In this document: positions 7,338-17,240 of the stretch, piece by piece
Layout of the letters: each line of letters starts with the position of its first letter
Position numbering within the stretch: position 1 is the first letter of the stretch
Source: Planctomycetota bacterium
GTDB lineage: Bacteria > Planctomycetota > Planctomycetia > Pirellulales > Pirellulaceae
Reading direction: 5' to 3'
Assembly: GCA_014238905.1 (NCBI GenBank)
Contig: JABAAE010000015.1
Span: 124,001 to 188,000, forward strand
DNA: 64,000 nt
Made by a program: the position numbers and the translations under genes
The notes under the pieces: model-generated
Databases searched by the model: none
What the model was told of the DNA's origin: nothing
The model's input: only the letters and a program-made list of their open reading frames with translations

Positions 7338-8660
7338 CTAGGCCGTTTTTACTCTGAACAAGAAAAAAACCAACACCACTCCAAAAACAAGAAGACCAAA
7401 CAGAGTGAACGGAACCTCATCCAGCAGACGGTTTTCGTTTTCTAAAACCTCACTAACCTCTTCGTTCGGATCCTCTATTCCAATTTCTATTTCCTTCTGG
7501 CCAGCATCCCTTTCTGGCTGGTTGGTCAACGCATGATTCAACTCAACACTGTCCTGCTCCTTCTTTGCCATTTCACCGACCAAACCACTCTGTTTACTCT
7601 CCTTTTTCTCGTTCACAATCGGCTCTAAGTCATGGATAATCAAACCGGGTCCAAGATTAACCGGCTTTGCCAGTCCTCCAGCCAAATTGTTTTTTCGAAT
7701 AATCTGTGCAACCTCTGCAATGACCAGCGATGCATGAGGATCAAAATTCAGTGTGTTTTCAGCTGCTCGCTCTGATTGCAAAGTCCATTGATGAATCATT
7801 TGATGGCCATACAACCAATTCCGATCAAGATCACATTCACAATCGCGACCACAAACGCTGGCCTGTCCAACAATGTTCTCGGCAGTTAAATCCTCCATTG
7901 CCAGGATTCCACCAAGGCGACGACCTTGACCATAAAGGATCACTACCGCCGGCGTCCGATTTGCTTCAACACCCAGCGAATACATCAACCACTTTTCTTT
8001 GTTTTGTTGAGACGCATCTACCACCAACGGCACGGGGGGACTATCAGTTGGTTTTTCCAACATCCACATCTGTTTCTGGAGTCGCTGGCTGGCCTTATCC
8101 AGTATTTCCACAGCAGCGTTATCTCGCGTTTTTTCACCTGAACAAAACAAAACAACTGCGCACAATGACTGGCTGGTAGCGGCAAGGATTTTTTTCCGAA
8201 TCGGAGAATGAATAAGATCATCGATAGTGGCTTCAATCGCCCCTAAAGCATCGGACTCCATGGCTGGCAAGATTGACACGACCGCTCCATCGGGCGAGAC
8301 CAGAAACCCAATTCGTTTTTTCCCATTCTCATTGTTCCCATTCTCATTGTTCCCGACAACACTCCGAAGTAGCTTGCCCGCTTGTTCAGAATCTGCTTCT
8401 ATCCAAAGATGACTGACATTGGTGCGTTGGAACTTGCGGCGAACAGTTGCATCCAACTTCTCAAAGCTTGCCCCGTCTAAACCGGGCGGTTTCAACAGTT
8501 GTACCTGCCAGGTTTTGCCATGAACATTTACAAATCCAACGTCGCGGATGCTGTATTTGCACAGTATCGATTCCCACCCACTGCAAGCCAGAGGCATCGT
8601 TACGAGGCCCGTCGATAGGCAGATCAGGTAGACAATGGATAGGTTTCTTAATGGGAACAT
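7338..8660 (-). CDS. Exported, C-terminally membrane-anchored protein of unknown function
   Basis: The 440-residue product has an N-terminal signal-like hydrophobic segment (about 8-26, followed by a Cys) and a C-terminal transmembrane helix (about 415-436) followed by a short basic tail. The bulk would therefore be extracytoplasmic and tethered at its C-terminus. The central region (about 60-300) has alternating hydrophobic strands reminiscent of a double thioredoxin-like fold, but the only close cysteines are in a CGRDCECD cluster and there is no CxxC redox motif. The stretch before the anchor is long, acidic and low in complexity. A 15-bp tandem duplication at 8321-8354 creates a repeated ENGNN in the protein. 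Its place just ahead of the FtsX/LolD pair suggests a role as an accessory or cargo-handling subunit. No family was recognised. Confidence 0.75.
   Translation of the reverse strand: MFPLRNLSIVYLICLSTGLVTMPLACSGWESILCKYSIRDVGFVNVHGKTWQVQLLKPPGLDGASFEKLDATVRRKFQRTNVSHLWIEADSEQAGKLLRSVVGNNENGNNENGKKRIGFLVSPDGAVVSILPAMESDALGAIEATIDDLIHSPIRKKILAATSQSLCAVVLFCSGEKTRDNAAVEILDKASQRLQKQMWMLEKPTDSPPVPLVVDASQQNKEKWLMYSLGVEANRTPAVVILYGQGRRLGGILAMEDLTAENIVGQASVCGRDCECDLDRNWLYGHQMIHQWTLQSERAAENTLNFDPHASLVIAEVAQIIRKNNLAGGLAKPVNLGPGLIIHDLEPIVNEKKESKQSGLVGEMAKKEQDSVELNHALTNQPERDAGQKEIEIGIEDPNEEVSEVLENENRLLDEVPFTLFGLLVFGVVLVFFLFRVKTA
8321..8354. repeat. 15-bp in-frame tandem duplication inside a coding region
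   Basis: TCCCATTCTCATTGT occurs twice head to tail (8321-8335, 8336-8350), with the first four bases repeated again at 8351-8354. The unit is a multiple of three, so the leftward gene keeps its frame and gains a repeated Asn-Glu-Asn-Gly-Asn block. It looks like recent slippage. Confidence 0.9.
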
Positions 8661-8730
8661 CGTGCGACAACTATACAGGTTGATTATTGGATTTCAAATC
8701 ATTTTTAAGATTTGCCGAGTCAGCATCATT

Positions 8731-11700
8731 TCATGGATTAGGTTTGTGTAACAAAAAGCGATCCATCACCTGACGGTCAGTCATCACACCTTGATAAATG
8801 GATGCGGAAGTGATCGTCCCTTTCATTAGATACAATTCATCGCTGTCTTTGTACGCCCCGACCGCCAGCCAACTATTGGGGTCAACTTGAATCGCACCCG
8901 ATTGCGCTTTACTTTGGCTGACCGGTGCTCCGTTGACGAACAATTTCATCGTTGTTCCGTCATAGGTGGCCACAAGGTGATATTTCTTCTGCTTTTCAAA
9001 TCGGGCCGGTGCGTGAAGGTAGGTCAATTGACTTCGATGACCGCCTGCAACTGCGAAGAAAAAACGTTGGTCGTGCATCCCCAACAAAAACCCCTTCTCG
9101 TAGCTCCCATTATCTTGTATCGCACCAACAATTCCGCCCCATTTCCCCGATTCTTGAACGACAAGACGGGATTCCACCGTCATGGTTTGGGGCATATTCG
9201 GCAGAACTGGTTCTTCGAAGTCAAGACATAACCACTGCTGACCATCGAGTTTCAAACCACCTGGGGTCATCTTGATCACCGACGAGGCCTGAATGTGATG
9301 GGAGCCAAACTCTGGAGCGACCTGTTTCGCACCTGGCTTGGCCTTGTCAAATCTCCACCCAAAAACGGGATTTAACTTTTCCTGTTTGACTCTTGGAACA
9401 ACGTCTTCGAGCATGGGCAATTGTTGCTCCATCTGGCCTGTTTTGACCGGTACAAACGCCATCGATGTTTGCAGTGAAAACTGGCAAACACAACTCGCGC
9501 TAGCCTCGGGAATCAAAAGCCTGCCTGTTGCCGGCAACATATTAATCCAACAACCAGGTCTGGAAGGCGCCAACGCCGTAAACTCTGGTGCCCCGAGATT
9601 GAGATTGAGGACTGTCGGATTGGTTGCTCGAAAAAAAAGACAATCTCCGGCTCCAGACAATGTTCCGCAACTATGTCCCGGACGACGAATTGCCCATTGC
9701 GAAGGACGAACATTTTCGCTTTTCGATTCGTTATCCGCGGGAGTTGGCCCGGTTCGATTGCCGGTCTTAAGATCATAGAAAAAAGGCTCTGCAACCAAAA
9801 CCAGCTTGCCATTATTCCTGCGTAACAGGACAGGATGGTGCACTTGTTCACCATGAAACAGCCCACCTTTGACATGATTGTGGGCTGCGTGCCATAGCGT
9901 TTTGCCATTTTCTGTGGAGAGAACACGCAGATGATAACGGGCTTTATCCGCCAGGCTCTCGGAAGTCGACAAAACCACTACGTCACCGTCAATCTGGGTG
10001 TAAAGCACGTTGTGAGCCTCGGGCCAATCCATGGCGTGCTCCCATATCAACTGGCCGGTTCGCAAATCGAGGCAGTTCACCCAACCCTCTTCCATAATGT
10101 CGTTGGCTGAAATTCGGTCCGAAGCGTGCAGCAGACAATCTTTGGATCGCCCTTCAATAAAAACGATCCGGTTGGTCTTCTCGTCAATCGAGATGGTGCC
10201 GTTTGGAATCGGCCCTTGTGATTCATACCGCCACAAGACCCGCCCGTCAGTTGTCATCGATATCATCTGCCGACTACAAACAAGCGGGCGATTCGACCGA
10301 TAATCCTGGTCAACATAAGCCCTCTGCACTCCGCGGTCAGCCGCAACCCTGGGCGCCGTTTTCTTCATGACACTCGCCACTAAGCGAGACTGTCCGACGG
10401 CCAAATATCCCCATCGTTGATCGAGCAAATCATTCGGTAAAGCAATCCGCTGAATAATTTCCCCGTCCATTGAGTTAATTCCAAAGACATGCTTTGGAGC
10501 AGCAATAAACAGTCGTTGACCATTTTCATCGAGGCAACTGTAGCCACCATCATAAGGTGTCACCAGCCGCAGCGTATTAGGGGGCAATTCCATTGACCAG
10601 CGTTCGGTACCATTAGCAGGATCGACGCCTATCAATCCACCATCTGTTTGCATGATCATTGCTGATCCTACCGCAAGCGGAGCTGGCCCACGCAAATGGC
10701 GGTCGGGCATCCGGCTAGGCCCCACTCCTCCGAACCACTGCAGCCTGAATCCGGCAGCATTGCCTACTACTGCATCACGGGAATCAGCCTGGTTAGCCGG
10801 ACTGGCATATTGGTGTCGCCATCCGCCAACCCCCGGAAGGTCTGGCTTTATTTCCAACAGACCGTCCCAACATAAAAGACCACTGCCCGGGTAAAGAAGT
10901 CGCAAGCAATCACTCTTAGACCAGCGGAGTTTTTTATTGCCGACAACGAGATTAAATAGCTCCGACGAAAAGGGGAGCATGCCGCTGTGATCAACAACAT
11001 GGACGGAAACCCGTTTGCCGTAAAGGAATTTTTCCCGGAACTTTTTTCGCAATGCGATCGCTCGATGACGATTTGGGACAACCACTGCTACATGGAGGCC
11101 AGTCATTTGAAGCAAATAGTCAACCCAATTGGCTTCCGGGTCCTCCACAACCAAAGCGAAACCCTTTTTAGACCTTAAACTCTTGAGGACTTGGTCCCCC
11201 AAATGATTCATCCGTTCGTTCCGCTGCACCCCGTGCTTGAATTCGGGAACAGCCAGAGCAGCAAAATGGCCTTCAGCCGGATCATCAGTGCCTTTCCAAC
11301 ACAGAACTCGCCCCCGATCGGTCGAACAAACCAATATCTCCGATTGATCACCAATGGATTCCGAAACCGCAAGGTGCACCACGTTACCAAGCCCCTCAGG
11401 CACCGCAACATGAAAGACTCGCGCGCCTGTTCTGGCTGAAAAAAAATCAATTTCACGATCGCCTGCTACGATCACAAATTGCTGATCCTCATCTCCGGCA
11501 ACTATCATGGCATTCTTTGAATGACAATCGACTGACCATTGGACAGCGTCCTGTTGACCAGCCATGACTTGCTGCATGTTGTGACATGCCAATTTTGAAC
11601 CATTGGCAGTCCAGATCAAACCTCTCCCCGCCGCGACCTGCCGCCCGCGAAATGTTAACATTTTCGCTCGATTGAGCTGCCCAAATCCATGCACTTCGGG

Positions 11701-12561
11701 AAGATTCCCTGGCCCTGTAAAAAAAGCGTTTGGCGTCAACATACAAAAGCTTCCGCCTGGTGACGGTAAATCATAAAGATACTTGCCACTACCTGCCTCC
11801 ACCGCATAGGGCGAACTACGACCCGTTGGCACAAAAACACGATCTTCTTTATTGGCAAGCAAATATCCCTGCGGAGACTTCTGCAGTCGTCGTCGCCAAA
11901 CCACGTCTCCATTTTTTTTATCCAAAGCAACCGAATAAACTCCTTGGCTCGGAAAAAGACCTGCATGGGCCACTACGATCTCATTGGCCACGACCACAGA
12001 GGTGCGGATAGGGTGCGGACTAATCAAGCGTTGGTTCCCAATGATCTGAGGAAGGCTTGGGCCGAGGCGGGTCTTCCACAATAGATTTCCAGTGCCAATC
12101 TCCACGGCACGGACCCATCCATCATCAGCGCCAAAAAAAGCGATTCCGTTTTCCGTCGAAGGTGCAAATCGAATGGGCCCGCCAGTGTCCACCTGCCAGA
12201 GAACCTTACCATGGCGAGGGTCAATAGAGACAAGCTGGTCATCTGTCGACGAAGCAATCAAGACATGGAGTTGTCCATCTTTATCGGGGGCAATCAAAGG
12301 CACGTTGGCATGATCGTCTACCACGCGTGCCTCAATTTGCGTTAAATTTTGCCAAAGACTACCCCTAGCGGGCTCAGGCCAGGCTGGCTGGGGCGGTGCC
12401 ATTCGATCAAAAATCCAATTTGGCTCCCAAATCCTGGAATCGATGGTTTGGTATCGAAATGCCGACCTTTGTCGGTCGCCACGAAACTCAGGCCAATCGG
12501 CATTGGTAACAGAACCCATCATTTGGACAACGCCAGCAAACACCAGCAAGGTAATGACCAT
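8731..12561 (-). CDS. Secreted giant PQQ/WD-type beta-propeller protein with C-terminal LamG domain
   Basis: From the ATG at 12561 the product is 1276 residues with a good signal peptide (MVITLLVFAGVVQ...). A TTG at 12624 would add 21 residues. The order is: propeller 1 (about 25-430), with PQQ-type blades such as GNLLWKTRLG and GDVVWRRR; a Rossmann-like module resembling a degenerate methyltransferase (about 460-590); the planctomycete-type linker PGVGGWRHQYASPANQ; propeller 2 (about 640-1010); and a LamG/concanavalin-type sandwich (about 1120-1265). It is probably periplasmic or on the cell surface. The propellers are structural or binding, and no PQQ-dehydrogenase active-site set was identified. 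It lies 132 bases after its paralog and 70 bases before the next leftward gene. Its presence in the molybdoenzyme block suggests a scaffold or a sugar/polymer-binding role, which is inference. Confidence 0.85.
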   Translation of the reverse strand: MVITLLVFAGVVQMMGSVTNADWPEFRGDRQRSAFRYQTIDSRIWEPNWIFDRMAPPQPAWPEPARGSLWQNLTQIEARVVDDHANVPLIAPDKDGQLHVLIASSTDDQLVSIDPRHGKVLWQVDTGGPIRFAPSTENGIAFFGADDGWVRAVEIGTGNLLWKTRLGPSLPQIIGNQRLISPHPIRTSVVVANEIVVAHAGLFPSQGVYSVALDKKNGDVVWRRRLQKSPQGYLLANKEDRVFVPTGRSSPYAVEAGSGKYLYDLPSPGGSFCMLTPNAFFTGPGNLPEVHGFGQLNRAKMLTFRGRQVAAGRGLIWTANGSKLACHNMQQVMAGQQDAVQWSVDCHSKNAMIVAGDEDQQFVIVAGDREIDFFSARTGARVFHVAVPEGLGNVVHLAVSESIGDQSEILVCSTDRGRVLCWKGTDDPAEGHFAALAVPEFKHGVQRNERMNHLGDQVLKSLRSKKGFALVVEDPEANWVDYLLQMTGLHVAVVVPNRHRAIALRKKFREKFLYGKRVSVHVVDHSGMLPFSSELFNLVVGNKKLRWSKSDCLRLLYPGSGLLCWDGLLEIKPDLPGVGGWRHQYASPANQADSRDAVVGNAAGFRLQWFGGVGPSRMPDRHLRGPAPLAVGSAMIMQTDGGLIGVDPANGTERWSMELPPNTLRLVTPYDGGYSCLDENGQRLFIAAPKHVFGINSMDGEIIQRIALPNDLLDQRWGYLAVGQSRLVASVMKKTAPRVAADRGVQRAYVDQDYRSNRPLVCSRQMISMTTDGRVLWRYESQGPIPNGTISIDEKTNRIVFIEGRSKDCLLHASDRISANDIMEEGWVNCLDLRTGQLIWEHAMDWPEAHNVLYTQIDGDVVVLSTSESLADKARYHLRVLSTENGKTLWHAAHNHVKGGLFHGEQVHHPVLLRRNNGKLVLVAEPFFYDLKTGNRTGPTPADNESKSENVRPSQWAIRRPGHSCGTLSGAGDCLFFRATNPTVLNLNLGAPEFTALAPSRPGCWINMLPATGRLLIPEASASCVCQFSLQTSMAFVPVKTGQMEQQLPMLEDVVPRVKQEKLNPVFGWRFDKAKPGAKQVAPEFGSHHIQASSVIKMTPGGLKLDGQQWLCLDFEEPVLPNMPQTMTVESRLVVQESGKWGGIVGAIQDNGSYEKGFLLGMHDQRFFFAVAGGHRSQLTYLHAPARFEKQKKYHLVATYDGTTMKLFVNGAPVSQSKAQSGAIQVDPNSWLAVGAYKDSDELYLMKGTITSASIYQGVMTDRQVMDRFLLHKPNP

Positions 12562-12693
12562 CGATCGCCAATGGGAATCCGAACAAATCAACCTAGCACC
12601 CCAAAAAACACGATTAATAATCAACTAGTCCATCAACAAGTCTTCAAGTGCCTGGCCTTCGGGCAAACTTGGACTGAAATCATGATTAGAGGT

Positions 12694-15600
12694 TCAATTT
12701 GGATTGGGCTTTGGCGGAGGATAGGAATCGTCCACTCGCCTGGGAAGAAAACCAAGCGACGTCTCCAGCCATGAACCACACGAACATCCCCCTCCGCCCT
12801 CAGCCGAAAGCAGCATCCCCTGAGCTGGGACTGCACTGATCCAACAATCTGTTCGTATTCGACTAAATCGATTTACTTTTTCGTTGCGAATATCCCACCA
12901 AGTCGTCTCGCCCAATCTCGAAAACAAACCGTTGGTGGAAAGCGTGTAGCTTGAGCAACCATGTCCACCTGGAAAACCTCGCTGTATCGTCTTCCCGTCG
13001 GCCAACTGAAGCACCTCTGGCCGAATGTACAGGAGATCTCCCTCCAAGGCTGGCCTGGAAATATGTTTACCATGATGGTTAGCTTCCCAGCCAATCCATC
13101 GATCCCATAATGGCGATCCGGTATTGAGTTCAAACGTTTGCACCGAAAACTGTTTCTTTGAGGATTCTGATGCGACCAGAACCAGTCGCCTCAACTTTTC
13201 ATTTCCGCCACAGGCCAAATAGAGGCTTGCCACATGCCCTGAGAATTCCTTGATGGGACGGCGCCAAACAACAGCTCCGGTGCTGATGTCCAAGCATACC
13301 ATCGAATACGACTGCCCCGCCTCCAACGAAATTCGGCGAACACTACCCTCAATATGGGACACCGTTTCATCCTGTATGAAGAAAATCTGATTGCCCTGTA
13401 TCGTGATCGTCGGGTGCAGCACTAAGCCATCGTGTTTCCACTGCAAATTTCCAGTTCGGTTGTCCAGAGAAAAAAGAAAATCACCAGCAACCACATGCGT
13501 ATCCGGTCCACCCGTTGAGTCAAACCAATGGGAGCTCCCCCACCACTTGGTATAAATCGCATTTGGATTGACGCCCGTACCCAATAGTGAATTCTTGTGC
13601 CTCGCGATATATCCCCAATTTTTGGAAGCAGCATCAGTACCGGGAATCCCAAATTGTTTTTTCAGCGTCCCGGTCGGACCGTCGATCAACCAAGCCTGGC
13701 TTTCAGCGGCGACATAAACCCCCGATTCATCGGCGCACCAATTGGAACAGTCATGAGGCACATTCCATCGCATAACGGTAGGGGATTCGACACTCCAAAG
13801 TACGTTTCCGCTATAGCTATCGAGGGCAATCATCCTCTGCTGACCTTGCAGGAACAACCTCCCACCAACGGCCAAGGGAGATGGCTTCCGGTTTTGTCGA
13901 TCCGTTTGATACCTTGGCCCCGGCCTTCCAATCCACTGCGTAACCAAATCATCTCGATTGGAAGCATTTGCGAGATCCTCGCCACCGTAAGCACTATTAT
14001 CAGCTCGACCATACATATGGCTCCAAGATCCCGCGCCAGGTAGAGGGTCTCGTTTCCAGACGACTTGAGATCCATTGATTAGCACACCGCCATCAGGACG
14101 AACGAGCCGACGCAACTCCGCCAGGTCAGCCTTCCCGGATACCAACAATGCGGATGCGGCTGGCATTTGCTGAACCGGCAACGTCGTCACACACAGATTC
14201 AAACCGTATGTCAGCGTCTTATCCTTCCACCATTTTTTGCGAATCTCCGTCGCGAACGATTCCTCCGCAACCCTTAAGACCACGGTCAACTGACTCTCCC
14301 GCGAAAGATCTTCCGCCATTTTGATTTGGTCCTTGCCTACCAATACCGCCATCCCCCTTGGATTTGGCAAAACAGCCAGGGTATTTTTGACCAAGGGCGA
14401 CGGAGTTCGAATCGGCGGCCCCGCCCAATCAAAATGAGTATCCAACGGAAAACTGGTCGAAGATTCCGACGTTGGTTCGGCTCCTTTCCTAATCTGAAAC
14501 TGCAACTCTCTTCTAAACGGCAAATCAGAAATGGTGACTTGATGTGTTTTGGAAAGCGTTGGTTTGGACAGCTGTTTGACTTCGAGTGGACTAATCAAAT
14601 CGACAACCGAAGGCAGTTCGGCATGAGTACCGTACTTAATTTCGATGACTCCCGGACGGACATACCTCGAAATCGGCCCCCATGCGACGAAGTCCTCTAC
14701 CTCCTCGACAGCAGGTTCCTCGAATTCAAATTCCACCGACTTTTTGGCATACAGCCTCCCGATTTGCGACGCATCGATCGCTGTGGCGTAAATCCGGACT
14801 TCGTGCAATGCACCCTCGAGAGGATACGATTCATTCGCATCTAAATATCTGGCGACACTGAAAAAGCACTGTTTGGAATAGCTGATGGGGCCAGATTCCG
14901 ATTGACTGCTGGCGGCCAGAACGCCATCAACGTAGAGACGCATTTCTTTACCGTTGTAAGTTCCCACAACGTGATACCATTTTCGTTTTTGAAATGCTGT
15001 ATTGGCTTTCAGATATGTCAATCCGTTCTGGGAACCGGCGATCGCCAAAGAAAAACGATCCCGACTGTAACCCAGTAACCAGCCATGCTCGGTCGCCCCG
15101 TCATCCTGGATACAGCCGACAATCCCTCCCCATTGCGTCGGCTGGTCCACACGCACCCACGCTTCAATCGAGATTGCTTCGCTAGGTAATGACTGAGCGT
15201 TCTTGGAGTTGATTGGAAAAAATCCACCTTGAAATTCAACGCCTTCCACTTGCTTGGAATCACCGATGCGAATCCGACTCGCTTTACCGGAAAGGCTTAA
15301 GTCAATTGCACCTGCCTGATCTTTAACCTTGAAATTCTGCTGTAACCTAATCCCTAGTGCTGGATCACCATTGCGATCCTGAATCGCTGAACCATGAAAC
15401 ACCCATCGATGCAAAAGCTGTTTTTCCCGAACCGGTAAAACCAGCGGCGACTCCCATCCTCTGGCAGCAGCTTCTGAACGGATCGGCTTCCACTCCGTTT
15501 TTGCAGTTGGAGAGTAGGCGTAAATATTCCCCTTGTCGGTCGAAGCCACTAACGTTTGGTTGGCGAAAGATAATCCAAAAACTCGCCCATCGGTTTTTGC

Positions 15601-16785
15601 AGACCACGAAACCGCACCGTCTTGAGAATCGACTGCCGTGACATGATCACGCCCACCTACAATCAAAGATTCACCGACCATAATCAGCTCCAGAGGCTCA
15701 TCTACTTCTACCTCCCAAACCAGTTCATTGGTCATTCGCTTGGCAGCGAACAGCTTCTGGCCATCAATCACAAAAAAGAAATCCTTACGAACGACAATGG
15801 ATCGGCCTCGTGGAAAAGAGGCGATGCGTTCTTTCCCGTTGAAAACACCGACTTGGCCGGGACGGGACGCTCGACCACCCTCGGTACGGACAATGTTTCC
15901 ATCCTCTGTCAGGACAATCGTCACCCCGCCCCCGCCTGGAAGATTCCCAAGTCTAGAGCCATTAGTTCGATCAAAAAGCAAAGGAGAAATCCGTCCCTGT
16001 GGAATGATCAATCGATTTCCAGCGACCAACAAGCTCCCCTCAAGCGTCGCATTATCATGTTCGGTCACAAAAGTCCGATCCGACATGCCGACTTTTCCGT
16101 TTTCAAGATTGACACCACATAGAAACGATTCTCGCCAAGGCAAAAACGATGCGGCAAAATAAGCAATGTCATCCCGTACCAATACACCAGTACGAACAGG
16201 AAAAAAACTAATCAGACGATCATTATTGATAACACGCCTTTGTTCCTTTTTTAGATGTAATGATGGCGAGAACTTCCAGATCAACTGACCGGTTGCTCGA
16301 TCCAGACAGTACGCAAATCCGTCATCGCAACCAAACAAAATCTTTTCGCCGGAAAGGGTTGGTGCCAGTCTGATCGGACCTCCAGCCAGAAAAGCCCAAC
16401 TCTCTTCACCGGTTTGAATATCCAAAGCAATGAGGGCATCCTGGCTAGAAGAGCCAAAATATAATTTCTCACCATCACTAACGGTATGAAAACAGGCATC
16501 GTATTGCCGCATAGCCGGCAGATCCCGCAGCTCAGCAAAAGCATCCCAGCGTGCCGGCCCATCCCAAGCCGGCTGCGGCGGAATCTCCGCCGTCCATTGC
16601 CACTTGGGCTCCAATTTCTTTGTTTGAAGCTCAGCCGAAACGAACCCCGCTCGAGAGTTATCACCTCGATAAACCGGCCAATCAACTGGTTCGATTTCCG
16701 GGACTGAATTTTCCTGAGAGTCCCCCTTTTGGTACCCGATCAAAACCAATCCAAACACGAACAAAAAAGGAATCAAATTTTTCAT
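12694..16785 (-). CDS. Secreted giant beta-propeller protein with central LamG domain (paralog of the next gene)
   Basis: The product is 1363 residues from the ATG at 16785, which has GAGAG upstream and starts a clean signal peptide. The first propeller (about 30-450) opens with the shared motif VDWPVYRGDNSRAGF. A LamG sandwich follows (about 530-670, with WGGIVGCIQDDG and YHVVGTYNGKEMRLYVDG), then a fibronectin-like stretch (about 700-790), a degenerate Rossmann module (about 810-930), the linker LPGAGSWSHMYGRADNSAY, and a second propeller (about 960-1340). The domains match those of the downstream protein, but LamG is in the middle here and at the end there, so the LamG unit has moved during divergence. 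It is the first gene of the leftward operon. The function is unknown and localisation is likely extracytoplasmic. Confidence 0.86.
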   Translation of the reverse strand: MKNLIPFLFVFGLVLIGYQKGDSQENSVPEIEPVDWPVYRGDNSRAGFVSAELQTKKLEPKWQWTAEIPPQPAWDGPARWDAFAELRDLPAMRQYDACFHTVSDGEKLYFGSSSQDALIALDIQTGEESWAFLAGGPIRLAPTLSGEKILFGCDDGFAYCLDRATGQLIWKFSPSLHLKKEQRRVINNDRLISFFPVRTGVLVRDDIAYFAASFLPWRESFLCGVNLENGKVGMSDRTFVTEHDNATLEGSLLVAGNRLIIPQGRISPLLFDRTNGSRLGNLPGGGGVTIVLTEDGNIVRTEGGRASRPGQVGVFNGKERIASFPRGRSIVVRKDFFFVIDGQKLFAAKRMTNELVWEVEVDEPLELIMVGESLIVGGRDHVTAVDSQDGAVSWSAKTDGRVFGLSFANQTLVASTDKGNIYAYSPTAKTEWKPIRSEAAARGWESPLVLPVREKQLLHRWVFHGSAIQDRNGDPALGIRLQQNFKVKDQAGAIDLSLSGKASRIRIGDSKQVEGVEFQGGFFPINSKNAQSLPSEAISIEAWVRVDQPTQWGGIVGCIQDDGATEHGWLLGYSRDRFSLAIAGSQNGLTYLKANTAFQKRKWYHVVGTYNGKEMRLYVDGVLAASSQSESGPISYSKQCFFSVARYLDANESYPLEGALHEVRIYATAIDASQIGRLYAKKSVEFEFEEPAVEEVEDFVAWGPISRYVRPGVIEIKYGTHAELPSVVDLISPLEVKQLSKPTLSKTHQVTISDLPFRRELQFQIRKGAEPTSESSTSFPLDTHFDWAGPPIRTPSPLVKNTLAVLPNPRGMAVLVGKDQIKMAEDLSRESQLTVVLRVAEESFATEIRKKWWKDKTLTYGLNLCVTTLPVQQMPAASALLVSGKADLAELRRLVRPDGGVLINGSQVVWKRDPLPGAGSWSHMYGRADNSAYGGEDLANASNRDDLVTQWIGRPGPRYQTDRQNRKPSPLAVGGRLFLQGQQRMIALDSYSGNVLWSVESPTVMRWNVPHDCSNWCADESGVYVAAESQAWLIDGPTGTLKKQFGIPGTDAASKNWGYIARHKNSLLGTGVNPNAIYTKWWGSSHWFDSTGGPDTHVVAGDFLFSLDNRTGNLQWKHDGLVLHPTITIQGNQIFFIQDETVSHIEGSVRRISLEAGQSYSMVCLDISTGAVVWRRPIKEFSGHVASLYLACGGNEKLRRLVLVASESSKKQFSVQTFELNTGSPLWDRWIGWEANHHGKHISRPALEGDLLYIRPEVLQLADGKTIQRGFPGGHGCSSYTLSTNGLFSRLGETTWWDIRNEKVNRFSRIRTDCWISAVPAQGMLLSAEGGGGCSCGSWLETSLGFLPRRVDDSYPPPKPNPN

Positions 16786-17105
16786 GGTTCTCTCGTAATC
16801 GAATAGATACATGTTTGAATAACAGGATTGAATGTGACCGGTTAAGCGCTATTCATTCATTCTACCCGAAAAACAACCAGACCATGACTCCACCGGATGA
16901 TGAAACGAGGTACCTTGTATTGAATTGATACGCAATGGACAGGCGAATTCATCAACGTTTAGCCAAAATCATCCAACCAACCGATCAAACGACTTTCCAA
17001 AAACATGCCTCAAAGGCCAGCACCTCTCAATCATGATCCCTGCGACGACAAATCCCCTGAAAGAGGGATAGATCCGCAAGCCGAGCTTTTTAGCCACTCC
17101 AACCT

Positions 17106-17133
17106 TTGATCTGTTTCAAATTTTTGTTATGAT
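17106..17133 (+). promoter_or_regulatory. Predicted sigma-70-type promoter with extended -10 for the oxidoreductase operon
   Basis: TTGATC (17106-17111) is followed after 16 bases by TATGAT (17128-17133), with TG at 17125-17126 forming an extended -10. The predicted start near 17140 leaves an untranslated leader of about 100 bases before the ATG at 17241. This is a motif match only. The divergent operon needs a second promoter in 16786-17100, which I could not locate with confidence. Confidence 0.45.
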
Positions 17134-17182
17134 CCGCCGATGCTTTCATTCTATTTATCTTTTTTTCCAAAACACTGAACCC

Positions 17183-17238
17183 GGTCACTAGACCGCCGGT
17201 CGGTGGTCTCTGCTCGGGCGTAGACTGCCTAGAGACCA
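17183..17238 (+). promoter_or_regulatory. Structured leader next to the start codon of the oxidoreductase operon
   Basis: GGTC/GACC (17183-17186, 17191-17194) forms a small hairpin. An imperfect palindrome lies at about 17193-17208. TGGTCTCT (17204-17211) pairs with AGAGACCA (17231-17238), closing a 19-base loop that ends only two bases before the ATG at 17241. No unpaired Shine-Dalgarno is visible, so this structure could control initiation. It could instead be a DNA operator. Confidence 0.4.
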
Positions 17239-17240
17239 TC

